Assembly: GCF_000952155.1 (NCBI RefSeq)
Contig: NZ_JYON01000010.1
Span: 109,761 to 173,760 of the forward strand
Direction: 5' to 3'
From: Aliterella atlantica CENA595
GTDB taxonomy: Bacteria > Cyanobacteriota > Cyanobacteriia > Cyanobacteriales > Chroococcidiopsidaceae
DNA length: 64,000 bases
A program made the translations under genes and the position numbers. Under the pieces are notes generated by a model that did no database searches, had not been told where the DNA came from, and saw nothing but the letters and a program-made list of their open reading frames with translations. Position 1 is the first letter of the stretch; each line of letters begins with the position of its first letter. Shown in pieces: positions 24,560-31,925 of the stretch.

Positions 24560-25777
24560 ATGGAAGACCCTTTACCCCTTACAGAAAAACCGTTCACAAT
24601 CAATGTCATTACCGGACAAGGTGGTGGGGGACATTATGCTATGTATAATGCCCTCAAAGCGATCGCTCTTGAGCAAAATCTCCCTTGGGAGTTTCAAGTT
24701 ACAGACATGGATGACATTGTTGACAGTCTTGCCGAACAAAAACAAGTTGTCAATGCCTACAACATGATGGGCTTTTCGGGACATGACTTATATAACATGA
24801 TGATGAAAAGCGGCTGGACTTGGCTTTGGCCCCTAAAAATGCGCCTCAACAAACTACTTGTCAAGCTCAATCACGATGCTGGGGTGAAGTTTTTCGAGCA
24901 ATACTGGCGCGAACAACAACCAGACTTGGTAGTTTCAGTAATGCCCTTGTACAACAAAGGACTGTGGCAAAGCCTGCAACAAGCCCTTCCAAACACTCCT
25001 TATGTCACAGTTATGGTTGATATGGCTGATTATCCTCCAGCCTTTTGGCACGAACCAGAAATCCAGAGCTACGTAATGTGTCCTACCGAAAAAGCTGTAG
25101 AACAAGCTCATGCTATAGGAGTTAAGCAAAAATGTATTGTCAAAACTTCAGGAATATCAATTCACCCTAACTTTTACAAACAGGTAAAATGCGATCGCGC
25201 TGCCGAAAGAAAGCTTTTGGGTTTAGATCCCGATTGTTTGACGGGACTTGTCTTATTTGGCGGTTATGGCTCAAAAGTGATGCTAGACATTGCCCAACAA
25301 CTAGAGCATTTTCAGCAAAAGCTGCAACTAATTTTTATTTGCGGACGCAATGAAGAACTAGCCGCCCAGTTGCACCAAAGTCGAGGCGAACAACGTAGGT
25401 TTGTTACTGGTTTTACTAAAGACATTCCTTACTTCATGCATTTGTCTGATTTTTTTATTGGCAAACCTGGTCCTGCTTGCCTTAGTGAAGCTACAGTAAT
25501 GAATCTACCTGTAATTGTAGAACGCAATATTTCCACGCTGATCCACGAACTCTACAACACGGTATGGGTAGAGCAAAACGAAGTAGGCATAGTTATTCCC
25601 AATTTTAGTCAAATTGGTAAAGCAGTCGAGCAGTTTTTACAACCAGAAACTTTCGCTCGATACCAGGCAAATGTTGCCGATATAAACAATCGCGCCATAT
25701 TTGAAATTTCTGATTTTATTCAAAATTTGTTTGCTACTCATTCGCTTACCGAAGGAGCATTAGCAAGCGACCAATAG
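24560..25777 (+). CDS. GT28 glycosyltransferase 2 (MGDG-synthase-like)
   Basis: A 405-residue GT-B enzyme. The acceptor-side motif is GQGGGGHYAMYNALKAI (from residue 19). The donor-domain motifs are LQLIFICGRNEELA and GKPGPACLSEATVMNLPVIVE (from residue 301). It is a very close paralogue of the gene at 26709. Their N-terminal halves differ by only scattered changes, while the donor domain differs more. The expected reaction is sugar transfer to a lipid acceptor at the membrane. Canonical MGDG synthase is not implied. The donor may be UDP-galactose, UDP-galactofuranose or UDP-glucose; sequence alone does not decide. Confidence 0.88.
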   Translation: MEDPLPLTEKPFTINVITGQGGGGHYAMYNALKAIALEQNLPWEFQVTDMDDIVDSLAEQKQVVNAYNMMGFSGHDLYNMMMKSGWTWLWPLKMRLNKLLVKLNHDAGVKFFEQYWREQQPDLVVSVMPLYNKGLWQSLQQALPNTPYVTVMVDMADYPPAFWHEPEIQSYVMCPTEKAVEQAHAIGVKQKCIVKTSGISIHPNFYKQVKCDRAAERKLLGLDPDCLTGLVLFGGYGSKVMLDIAQQLEHFQQKLQLIFICGRNEELAAQLHQSRGEQRRFVTGFTKDIPYFMHLSDFFIGKPGPACLSEATVMNLPVIVERNISTLIHELYNTVWVEQNEVGIVIPNFSQIGKAVEQFLQPETFARYQANVADINNRAIFEISDFIQNLFATHSLTEGALASDQ

Positions 25778-25848
25778 GTTAAATAAAAATTTAATTTCTC
25801 CTGTTTATCTCCTACCTCCTTACCTCTTTCAATCTATAGGTAGCAACA

Positions 25849-26703
25849 GTGAATCAAATTGAGGAATTTACTCAAAAGACATTTATAGAGCTAGCTCAAG
25901 GTTTACTGTACAGTATTCAAGAAACACTACTCTATGCTAGTAACAACTATTTTCGATTAACACTTGTTAGCTTTCTAGTTTTTTGGTTAATTCTCGGACC
26001 AAAACTCACCCATTTCCGCATTCAACCTAGACCGAGAACAAAAACAACTATCATTTTGCGAGAAATTGGCTCTAGCCTGTTAACTTTTGTAGTTATTGGC
26101 ACGATTAATTGGTTTTTATCTATAGCAATCCCTGGCGATCGCTATGGTTTATTTTATGACAATTATTATAATGATATTAGTAAGTATGGCTGGACTTACT
26201 TCTTTTTCAGCATATTTTTAATGTTAGTTATTGATGACACCTATTTTTATTGGGCGCATCGTTTATTACACCATTCTATACTTTACCGTCGCGTCCACAA
26301 AGTTCATCATTACAGCAACGATCCCAATCCGTTTACGACTTATTCTTTTCATCCTTTAGAAGCTGCCATCTTATTTTTTGGCTATAGATTAACCCCATCT
26401 ATTATTCCCGTTCACAGTATCGCTGTAGATCTTTGGTTGTTACTAACATTAATTAATTCAGTCGTGGATCATCTTGGTTATGAAATTTATCCTCAATGGT
26501 TTACAAATTCCAAATTAACCAATTGGAAAAATCCCAGTACGCACCATAATATGCATCACGAAAAAGTTAGGGGAAATTATGCCGTGACTTTTAGATGGTG
26601 GGATAAATTGATGGGAACAGAATTTCCTGATTATCAAGCAAGAGTAAAAGCAGTGCAGGCAAGAAAAATCATTTCCAATCGACGTTTAAAAACAAAGGTG
26701 TAA
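25849..26703 (+). CDS. Fatty acid hydroxylase/sterol desaturase superfamily membrane protein
   Basis: A 284-residue membrane di-iron oxygenase from a GTG start. Histidine clusters are HRLLHH (137-142), HKVHH (150-154) and HHNMHH in STHHNMHHEKVRG, with a further HLGYEIYP. Hydrophobic segments lie near 35-50, 75-95, 117-135 and about 180-210. Family members hydroxylate or desaturate acyl chains or sterols using O2. Here it could add a hydroxyl to the lipid chain that then accepts a sugar. It sits between the two duplicated glycosyltransferases and is six bases from the second. It is noticeably more AT-rich than most cluster genes, which may reflect separate acquisition. Confidence 0.85.
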   Translation: MNQIEEFTQKTFIELAQGLLYSIQETLLYASNNYFRLTLVSFLVFWLILGPKLTHFRIQPRPRTKTTIILREIGSSLLTFVVIGTINWFLSIAIPGDRYGLFYDNYYNDISKYGWTYFFFSIFLMLVIDDTYFYWAHRLLHHSILYRRVHKVHHYSNDPNPFTTYSFHPLEAAILFFGYRLTPSIIPVHSIAVDLWLLLTLINSVVDHLGYEIYPQWFTNSKLTNWKNPSTHHNMHHEKVRGNYAVTFRWWDKLMGTEFPDYQARVKAVQARKIISNRRLKTKV

Positions 26704-26708
26704 ATCTC

Positions 26709-27923
26709 ATGAATCAGTATCAATCATCTGTGCAGAACAAGTTGAAAGTTAATGTCATTACCGGACAAGGTGGCGGGGGACATTATGCTATGTATAATGC
26801 CCTCAAAGCGATCTCTTCAGCGCAACATCTCCCTTGGGAGTTCCAAGTTACAGATATGGATGACATTATTGACAGCCTCGCTGCACAAAAACAGGTTGTC
26901 AATGCATACAACATGATGGGCTTTTCAGGTCATGACTTGTATAACAAAATGATGAAAAGTGGCTGGACTTGGCTTTGGCCCTTAAAAATGCGCCTCAATA
27001 AATTACTTGTCAAGCTCAATCACGATGCTGGGGTGCAGTTTTTCGAGCAATACTGGCGCGAACAACAACCAGACTTGGTAGTCTCAGTTATGCCGCTATA
27101 CAACAAAGGACTGTGGCAAAGCCTCCAACAAGCGCTTCCTGGTACTCCCTACGTAACGATTATTGGCGATTATGCCGATTATCCTCCAGCTTTTTGGCTA
27201 GAACCAGAAACTCAAAGTTATGTCATGTGTCCTACCCAAAAGACTGTAGAACAAGCTGATGCTATGGGAGTTGAGCAAGAATATATTGTCAGAACTTCAG
27301 GAACGATTGTGCATCCGCGCTTCTACGAACCGATAAAATGCGATCGCGCCGTCGAAAAAGAGCGTTTGGGTTTAGATCCCGATTGTTTGACGGGACTTGT
27401 CTTATTTGGCGGTTACGGTTCGCCCATCATGCTAGATATTGCCAAACAACTAGAGCGTTTTGACCAAAAGCTACAACTTATCTTTATTTGCGGGCGCAAT
27501 GAAGAACTAGCTACGCAGTTGCGGGAAAGCCAAGGCTCTCAAAAGAGGTTTGTTACAGCTTTTACTCAAGACATTCCTTACTATATGCATTTGTCTGATT
27601 TCCTCATTAACAAACCAGGTGCTTGTAGTGTGAGCGAGGCGCTAGTAATGAAGCGACCAATGATTATGGAGCGAAACGCATCTACGCTCATCCACGAACG
27701 CTATAACACTACTTGGGTAGAAGAGAACCAGATGGGTATAGTGCTGCCTAGTTTCCGCCAAATTGGTAAAGCAGTCGAGCAGTTTTTACAGCCAGAAACT
27801 TTTGCTCTTTACCAAAGGAATGCTGCTAATGCGAACAATCGCGCCGTATTTGAAATTTCTGAGTTCTTACAAAACCTAGTTGGTGCTGAAGCAGCTACGA
27901 ATCAGGTTTTCTCAAGCAGGTAG
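26709..27923 (+). CDS. GT28 glycosyltransferase 3 (paralogue of transferase 2)
   Basis: A 404-residue GT-B enzyme collinear with the protein at 24560 over essentially its whole length. The acceptor-side half is nearly the same (GQGGGGHYAMYNALKAI, YNMMGFSGHDLYN, WTWLWPLKMRLNKLLVKLNHDAGV). The donor-binding loop differs: NKPGACSVSEALVMKRPMIME against GKPGPACLSEATVMNLPVIVE, with N301 replacing the usual glycine. A shared acceptor type with a different sugar donor or linkage is a reasonable inference. Loss of activity is possible but the rest of the fold is intact. It ends 8 bases before dispersed-element copy 3. Confidence 0.88.
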   Translation: MNQYQSSVQNKLKVNVITGQGGGGHYAMYNALKAISSAQHLPWEFQVTDMDDIIDSLAAQKQVVNAYNMMGFSGHDLYNKMMKSGWTWLWPLKMRLNKLLVKLNHDAGVQFFEQYWREQQPDLVVSVMPLYNKGLWQSLQQALPGTPYVTIIGDYADYPPAFWLEPETQSYVMCPTQKTVEQADAMGVEQEYIVRTSGTIVHPRFYEPIKCDRAVEKERLGLDPDCLTGLVLFGGYGSPIMLDIAKQLERFDQKLQLIFICGRNEELATQLRESQGSQKRFVTAFTQDIPYYMHLSDFLINKPGACSVSEALVMKRPMIMERNASTLIHERYNTTWVEENQMGIVLPSFRQIGKAVEQFLQPETFALYQRNAANANNRAVFEISEFLQNLVGAEAATNQVFSSR

Positions 27924-27931
27924 AAAGTTGA

Positions 27932-27958
27932 GGAGACAAGGGGGACTACAGGGGGATC
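27932..27958 (-). repeat. Dispersed element GATCCCCCTGTAGTCCCCC, copy 3 (inverted)
   Basis: Read on the minus strand from 27958 it matches copy 2 through TTGTCTCC, with one extra C and one A-to-G change. In this orientation its GGGGGA lies just upstream of the MFS transporter ATG (27963) and may serve as its Shine-Dalgarno sequence. Confidence 0.7.
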
Positions 27959-27962
27959 GAGA

Positions 27963-29492
27963 ATGAAGCGAGGTAGTGTTAAAGCGATCGCTCTAGTAGC
28001 TATGTGTTGCGCTCTATTCATGGCTAATTTAGACGATACTGTTGTCAACGTAGCGCTGCCCAAAATTCAGATGAGTCTGGATTCTGGTGTATCGGGTTTG
28101 CAATGGGTTGTCAATGCCTATACTTTGACAGCAGCTAGTCTATTACTTACTAGCGGAACTTTAGGAGATATCTACGGGCGCAAGCGCGTGTTGTTAGTAG
28201 GACTTGTTATTTTTACCATTTCCTCGCTAATCTGTGGCTTTGCTCCTAATTTGGAGATTTTGATTGCTGGGCGCGTTCTGCAAGGAGTTGGGGCGGCGGC
28301 TTTAATTCCTAGTACGCTGGCGATCGTGACTGATACTTTTCCCGATCCGCAAGAGCAAACTAAAGCAATTGGGATTTGGTCGGCGGTGTCAGGAATAGCT
28401 TTTATCGCTGGTCCAGTCTTAGGCGGACTGCTAGTAGATACCTTGGGCTGGCAAAGTGTATTTTTTCTTAACATACCGATGGGCGCGATCGCTTTTGCCC
28501 TTACTGTTCGGGCTGTAAAAGAGAGTAAAGGTTTACGGGATCGGCGTCTTGACGTGCCAGGTTTGTTACTCAGTATCGTTATCCTAGCTTGCCTTGCCTA
28601 CGCCTTTACAGAGGGAAATACGGGAGGATCGGGAGCGCTGCTAATTTTTGCTGGAATTAGCTTTGGCAGTTTTTTGTGGGTAGAATCTCGCACTGCTTAC
28701 CCAATGTTGCCGCTACCGTTGTTCAAGAATCCAACGTTTGCTATAGTCAATGTCGTGTCTGTTTTATTACTGTTTACTCTTGTAGGCTTGCTGTTCATGT
28801 TCAGCCTGTTCTTACAACAAGTACAGGGTTATTCGGCAGCAGCAGCAGGTTTGCGCTTTTTGCCGTTGAATGGAGCTTTTGCGATCGCTTTGCTATGTTC
28901 GGGCTGGTTTGCTGCTCGGCTAGGATGGCGCAGCGCCATAACAGTCGGGCTAGTATTGGCAGGTGTAGCTACACTGTCATTCCTGCGTATTAGTCCAAAT
29001 ACCGAATATAGAGCGATCGTCAGCACTCTCGTTATCTCTGGCTTTGGTGCTGGTTTAGCCCTAGCACCCCTAACAGCCGCAGCTATGAGTACGGTCATTT
29101 CATCTCAAGTCGGAATTGCCTCGGCAATCCTCAGCACTAGCAACCGCCTTGGTGGTGTTTTGGGAGTTGCTCTCCAAGGCACAATTTTTAGTCAACAACT
29201 AACTTCAGAACTAGGGCGGTTACTAACATCTTGGGGCTTACCTGCCAACCTGCAAGAGCAAATTATCGCCAATGCCTTACACGGTGGCAATAAAATTCCT
29301 GCCAATCTTCCTCCTAGCATTTCTCCTCAAGCCTTGCAGCAAGCAACTAACGAAGCTTTTGTATCGGGGCTGCACGCAGTTGTGCTAGTTGGTTCTATTG
29401 CGCTTTTAGTAGGAGCAGTATTAGTTCTGACTTTCGTTGCGCCCAATTTCAACCAGTCTGCCGAAAAATCTCCGCTTTTAGTTAAGAGATAA
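27963..29492 (+). CDS. MFS exporter, DHA2 (EmrB/QacA-type, 14 TM)
   Basis: A 509-residue inner-membrane transporter. It has the DHA2 opening (MCCALFMANLDDTVVNVALPKIQ), motif A GDIYGRKRVLL, and motif C-like GPVLGGLLVDTLGWQSVFFLNIPMG. The hydrophobic profile runs throughout, with the two extra central segments expected of a 14-helix antiporter. The family expels drugs and amphipathic metabolites using the proton gradient. As the only small-molecule exporter in the plus-strand cluster, it is the likely exit route or self-protection for the lipid product. The start is set by a G-rich stretch five bases upstream. Confidence 0.93.
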   Translation: MKRGSVKAIALVAMCCALFMANLDDTVVNVALPKIQMSLDSGVSGLQWVVNAYTLTAASLLLTSGTLGDIYGRKRVLLVGLVIFTISSLICGFAPNLEILIAGRVLQGVGAAALIPSTLAIVTDTFPDPQEQTKAIGIWSAVSGIAFIAGPVLGGLLVDTLGWQSVFFLNIPMGAIAFALTVRAVKESKGLRDRRLDVPGLLLSIVILACLAYAFTEGNTGGSGALLIFAGISFGSFLWVESRTAYPMLPLPLFKNPTFAIVNVVSVLLLFTLVGLLFMFSLFLQQVQGYSAAAAGLRFLPLNGAFAIALLCSGWFAARLGWRSAITVGLVLAGVATLSFLRISPNTEYRAIVSTLVISGFGAGLALAPLTAAAMSTVISSQVGIASAILSTSNRLGGVLGVALQGTIFSQQLTSELGRLLTSWGLPANLQEQIIANALHGGNKIPANLPPSISPQALQQATNEAFVSGLHAVVLVGSIALLVGAVLVLTFVAPNFNQSAEKSPLLVKR

Positions 29493-29549
29493 ATACTCAA
29501 AACTAAATCAAAATCCATGCCCAATTAGTGTCAACACGCTATCTAATTC

Positions 29550-29612
29550 GGGAGAAAACCTCACCAGACACGTTGTTTGGGCGGGGAACCCGACCAAAAC
29601 AAGTGTCCTCCC
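29550..29612 (+). other. Structured leader upstream of the CylK-like gene
   Basis: GACAC (29567-29571) pairs with GTGTC (29603-29607). Inside that, TTGTTT/AAACAA and CGGG/CCCG pair around a GAA loop, with small bulges. Outside, GGGAG (29550-29554) can pair with CTCCC (29608-29612). No T-run follows, so this looks more like a structured 5' leader or processing site than an intrinsic terminator. It lies in the 174-base gap between the MFS gene and the last cluster gene. Confidence 0.5.
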
Positions 29613-29666
29613 AAATCCGCCCGTCAAACTGCTTTCCTCCTTATTTATCCCAAGGATTGAACACAA

Positions 29667-31856
29667 ATGGCTGAACCTACCTCTACATTTTCCGCCTCCC
29701 TATATACACCTGCTAGCGATCTAGTATTTGGGGGAGATACAAATTTTGAAATTATATTAGGGCGCAAGGGCAACGATACTATATATGGTGATGTCCCAGT
29801 TGCCAACGGCAGCCAAGGACAAAATATTGATTTTTTATTCGGGGACTTATTTGACAACTCTGTAGAAGAGTATGGAACTATCCTAGCTATTGGTGCTGGT
29901 AATCCCTTAGCGATTTTAGATACAGATTTACCAACTGCTGGGGCAGATAGGTTTGTTTTGGGAGATGAATATCAGCCATATTACGTCACTAGAGATGCTA
30001 GTAACCTCACAACTACCAACTTGCTTGGTTTGAATGAATTTGCTGTTGTTTATGACTTCAATCCTGCTCAAGATAGCATTCAGCTTAATGGTAGTGCCAA
30101 AGATTATCTATTGGTAGATGTTAATGGCTTAAAAGTTGAAGGAGTCGAGCAGCTTTTTTATGGCAAAGCAGTCTTTTCGTTGCAACAAGGTGCACCAGAC
30201 CTTGTAACTTACATAATTGCCAAGCCAGAAGTAACCTTAAATCTGACAGATCCATATTTCAAATACACAGGTACAAAACCAAAAAACAAACCCACATCAA
30301 GGAAAATTGGGCAATTAGCGACTACTGGTGTCGATCTCAGTCTTAGTGCTACTAACGATCCTTCAGGCAATCTTTATTTGGCTGGTTCTACTACAGGACC
30401 ATTGCAAGGAACTAATCTAGGTTCAACAGATGCTTGGATTGCTAAATACAACTCTAGTGGCACTCAAGTGTGGGGCAAGCAAATCGGTACTTCTGCTTCT
30501 GATACTGCTTATGACACCGTTACAGATAGTGCTGGCAACTTGTACGTAGCAGGATCTACAAGTGGTAACTTATTTTCCTCCAAGCAAACAGGTAGTGATA
30601 GTTGGATTGCTAAGTACGACCCCAATGGCAATCAAGTATGGGGTAAGCAGTTTCAAATTGGCAACGGTCTTTCTAATACCGCCTTCGGTATCGATTTAGA
30701 CCCAACAGGCAATGTCTACGTGTCGGGCTTAACTATTAAGGACAATCCCAACAAAGAGATCTTCAATTTTGCCGTTCAAGATGATTCTTGGGTAACAAAA
30801 TTTGACAACAATGGCAACCAGCAGTGGGCAACAGAGATCGGCAGCTTTTTCTTTGACGAAAATTATAATCTTGCCGTCGACAAGGATGGTAATTCTTACG
30901 CTGTAGGCTGGACTCAAGGGTTAGTCAAAGAGTCCGATCCCTCTCGCAGCCTTTTAAAGTACGATGCTTGGATTCAAAAAACAAACACCTCCGGTCAGGT
31001 AGAGTGGAGACAACAGTTTGGTAGCCCGAATGAGGGTCTAGAATTTGCCTGGGATGTTGACACAGATAGCAAGGGCAATGTTTACGTTGCTGGTTGGACT
31101 ACAGGTGATATCGGCACAACCGATGGCAAAAAGAGCAAGCTAGGTTCCTACGATATGTGGATTACCAAGTTTGCTCCAGATGGAACTCAAGTAGTAACAA
31201 AACAGTTTGGTTCTGGTGGAGATGATGGCACTTACTTATCGGATATGGTTATTGATGCCCAAGACAATATTTACTTGACAGGGTATTCTAACGATAAGTT
31301 AGGCAAAGGTAAAAAAGATGCAAACTATAATGCCTTTGTCGCCAAGTTTGATACTACGGTTACAAATAAATGGGTGCAACAATTTGGCAGCAGATCCAAG
31401 CTTGATTACGCTACAGGCGTGAGCGTTGACAGCACTGGTAAGCTTTACGTTACTGGAGCAACTGATGGCATATTAGGTGGCGGCACGACCGCAACCGATC
31501 GCGGTAGTGTAGATGCTTGGGTAGCTACCTTGAATGCAAACAACGGAAATTTACAAAGATTTGCTGGCAATTCCAAAGATGTTGACAGTATTATCAATCC
31601 CACAGCGATTCCTACCATTGATAGCACTAATGATATTGTGACTGACGAGCGGCTGCCCAATGGTGACAATATTATTAACCCATCTGAGGGAACTGCTACA
31701 CCTCAAAGAACAGGCGGTATTGGGCAAATCTCTTCTAGCTTACAGGACATATTCAACCCAAGTAACCAAGGCTCAGTTCCTAATGTCTTATCTAATGGAG
31801 TAAGTAGCGGCAATGCTTCCTTCCTAGATAGTACCGATCTAAATCTACTGCAATAA
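29667..31856 (+). CDS. RTX-like domain plus SBBP beta-propeller; CylK/BrtB-like alkylating enzyme candidate
   Basis: A 729-residue protein with no N-terminal signal. Residues 1-195 form a calcium-binding-type region (LVFGGDTNFEIILGRKGNDTIYGD, GADRFVLGDEY, FNPAQDSIQLNG). Residues about 220-640 contain seven SBBP-type repeats, each with a (D/N)x(W/F) strand: TDAW, SDSW, DDSW, YDAW, YDMW, YNAF, VDAW. This suggests a seven-bladed propeller. CylK and BrtB, which replace secondary alkyl chlorides with carbon or carboxylate nucleophiles, have this same N-terminal calcium domain plus propeller. R95 in GADRFVLGD may correspond to the arginine reported as essential in CylK (R105); I could not place the catalytic tyrosine. 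The alternative is a surface protein secreted by a type I system. Confidence 0.72.
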   Translation: MAEPTSTFSASLYTPASDLVFGGDTNFEIILGRKGNDTIYGDVPVANGSQGQNIDFLFGDLFDNSVEEYGTILAIGAGNPLAILDTDLPTAGADRFVLGDEYQPYYVTRDASNLTTTNLLGLNEFAVVYDFNPAQDSIQLNGSAKDYLLVDVNGLKVEGVEQLFYGKAVFSLQQGAPDLVTYIIAKPEVTLNLTDPYFKYTGTKPKNKPTSRKIGQLATTGVDLSLSATNDPSGNLYLAGSTTGPLQGTNLGSTDAWIAKYNSSGTQVWGKQIGTSASDTAYDTVTDSAGNLYVAGSTSGNLFSSKQTGSDSWIAKYDPNGNQVWGKQFQIGNGLSNTAFGIDLDPTGNVYVSGLTIKDNPNKEIFNFAVQDDSWVTKFDNNGNQQWATEIGSFFFDENYNLAVDKDGNSYAVGWTQGLVKESDPSRSLLKYDAWIQKTNTSGQVEWRQQFGSPNEGLEFAWDVDTDSKGNVYVAGWTTGDIGTTDGKKSKLGSYDMWITKFAPDGTQVVTKQFGSGGDDGTYLSDMVIDAQDNIYLTGYSNDKLGKGKKDANYNAFVAKFDTTVTNKWVQQFGSRSKLDYATGVSVDSTGKLYVTGATDGILGGGTTATDRGSVDAWVATLNANNGNLQRFAGNSKDVDSIINPTAIPTIDSTNDIVTDERLPNGDNIINPSEGTATPQRTGGIGQISSSLQDIFNPSNQGSVPNVLSNGVSSGNASFLDSTDLNLLQ

Positions 31857-31871
31857 AAGCGGTTTGGTTAA

Positions 31872-31910
31872 AGGGAAAAGGGAGAAAAGATTTTTTTCCA
31901 CCTTTTCCCT
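31872..31910. terminator. Candidate bidirectional terminator between the cluster and ileS
   Basis: AGGGAAAAGG and CCTTTTCCCT form a 10-bp stem around a loop that itself holds seven Ts. It lies between two convergent genes, 16 bases after the CylK-like stop. Confidence 0.55.
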
Positions 31911-31925
31911 GCTCTCAACTACAGG

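Noticed and set aside
18810..27923. The three GT28 genes as ordinary MGDG synthases
   Set aside because: Cyanobacteria usually make MGDG through a different glucosyltransferase, and three divergent copies in a tailoring run point to product glycosylation.
8397..31856. Heterocyst glycolipid (hgl) cluster
   Set aside because: The FAAL-desaturase-diiron set, degenerate AT and three GT28 genes do not match hglE-type PKS genes with KR and reductase domains.
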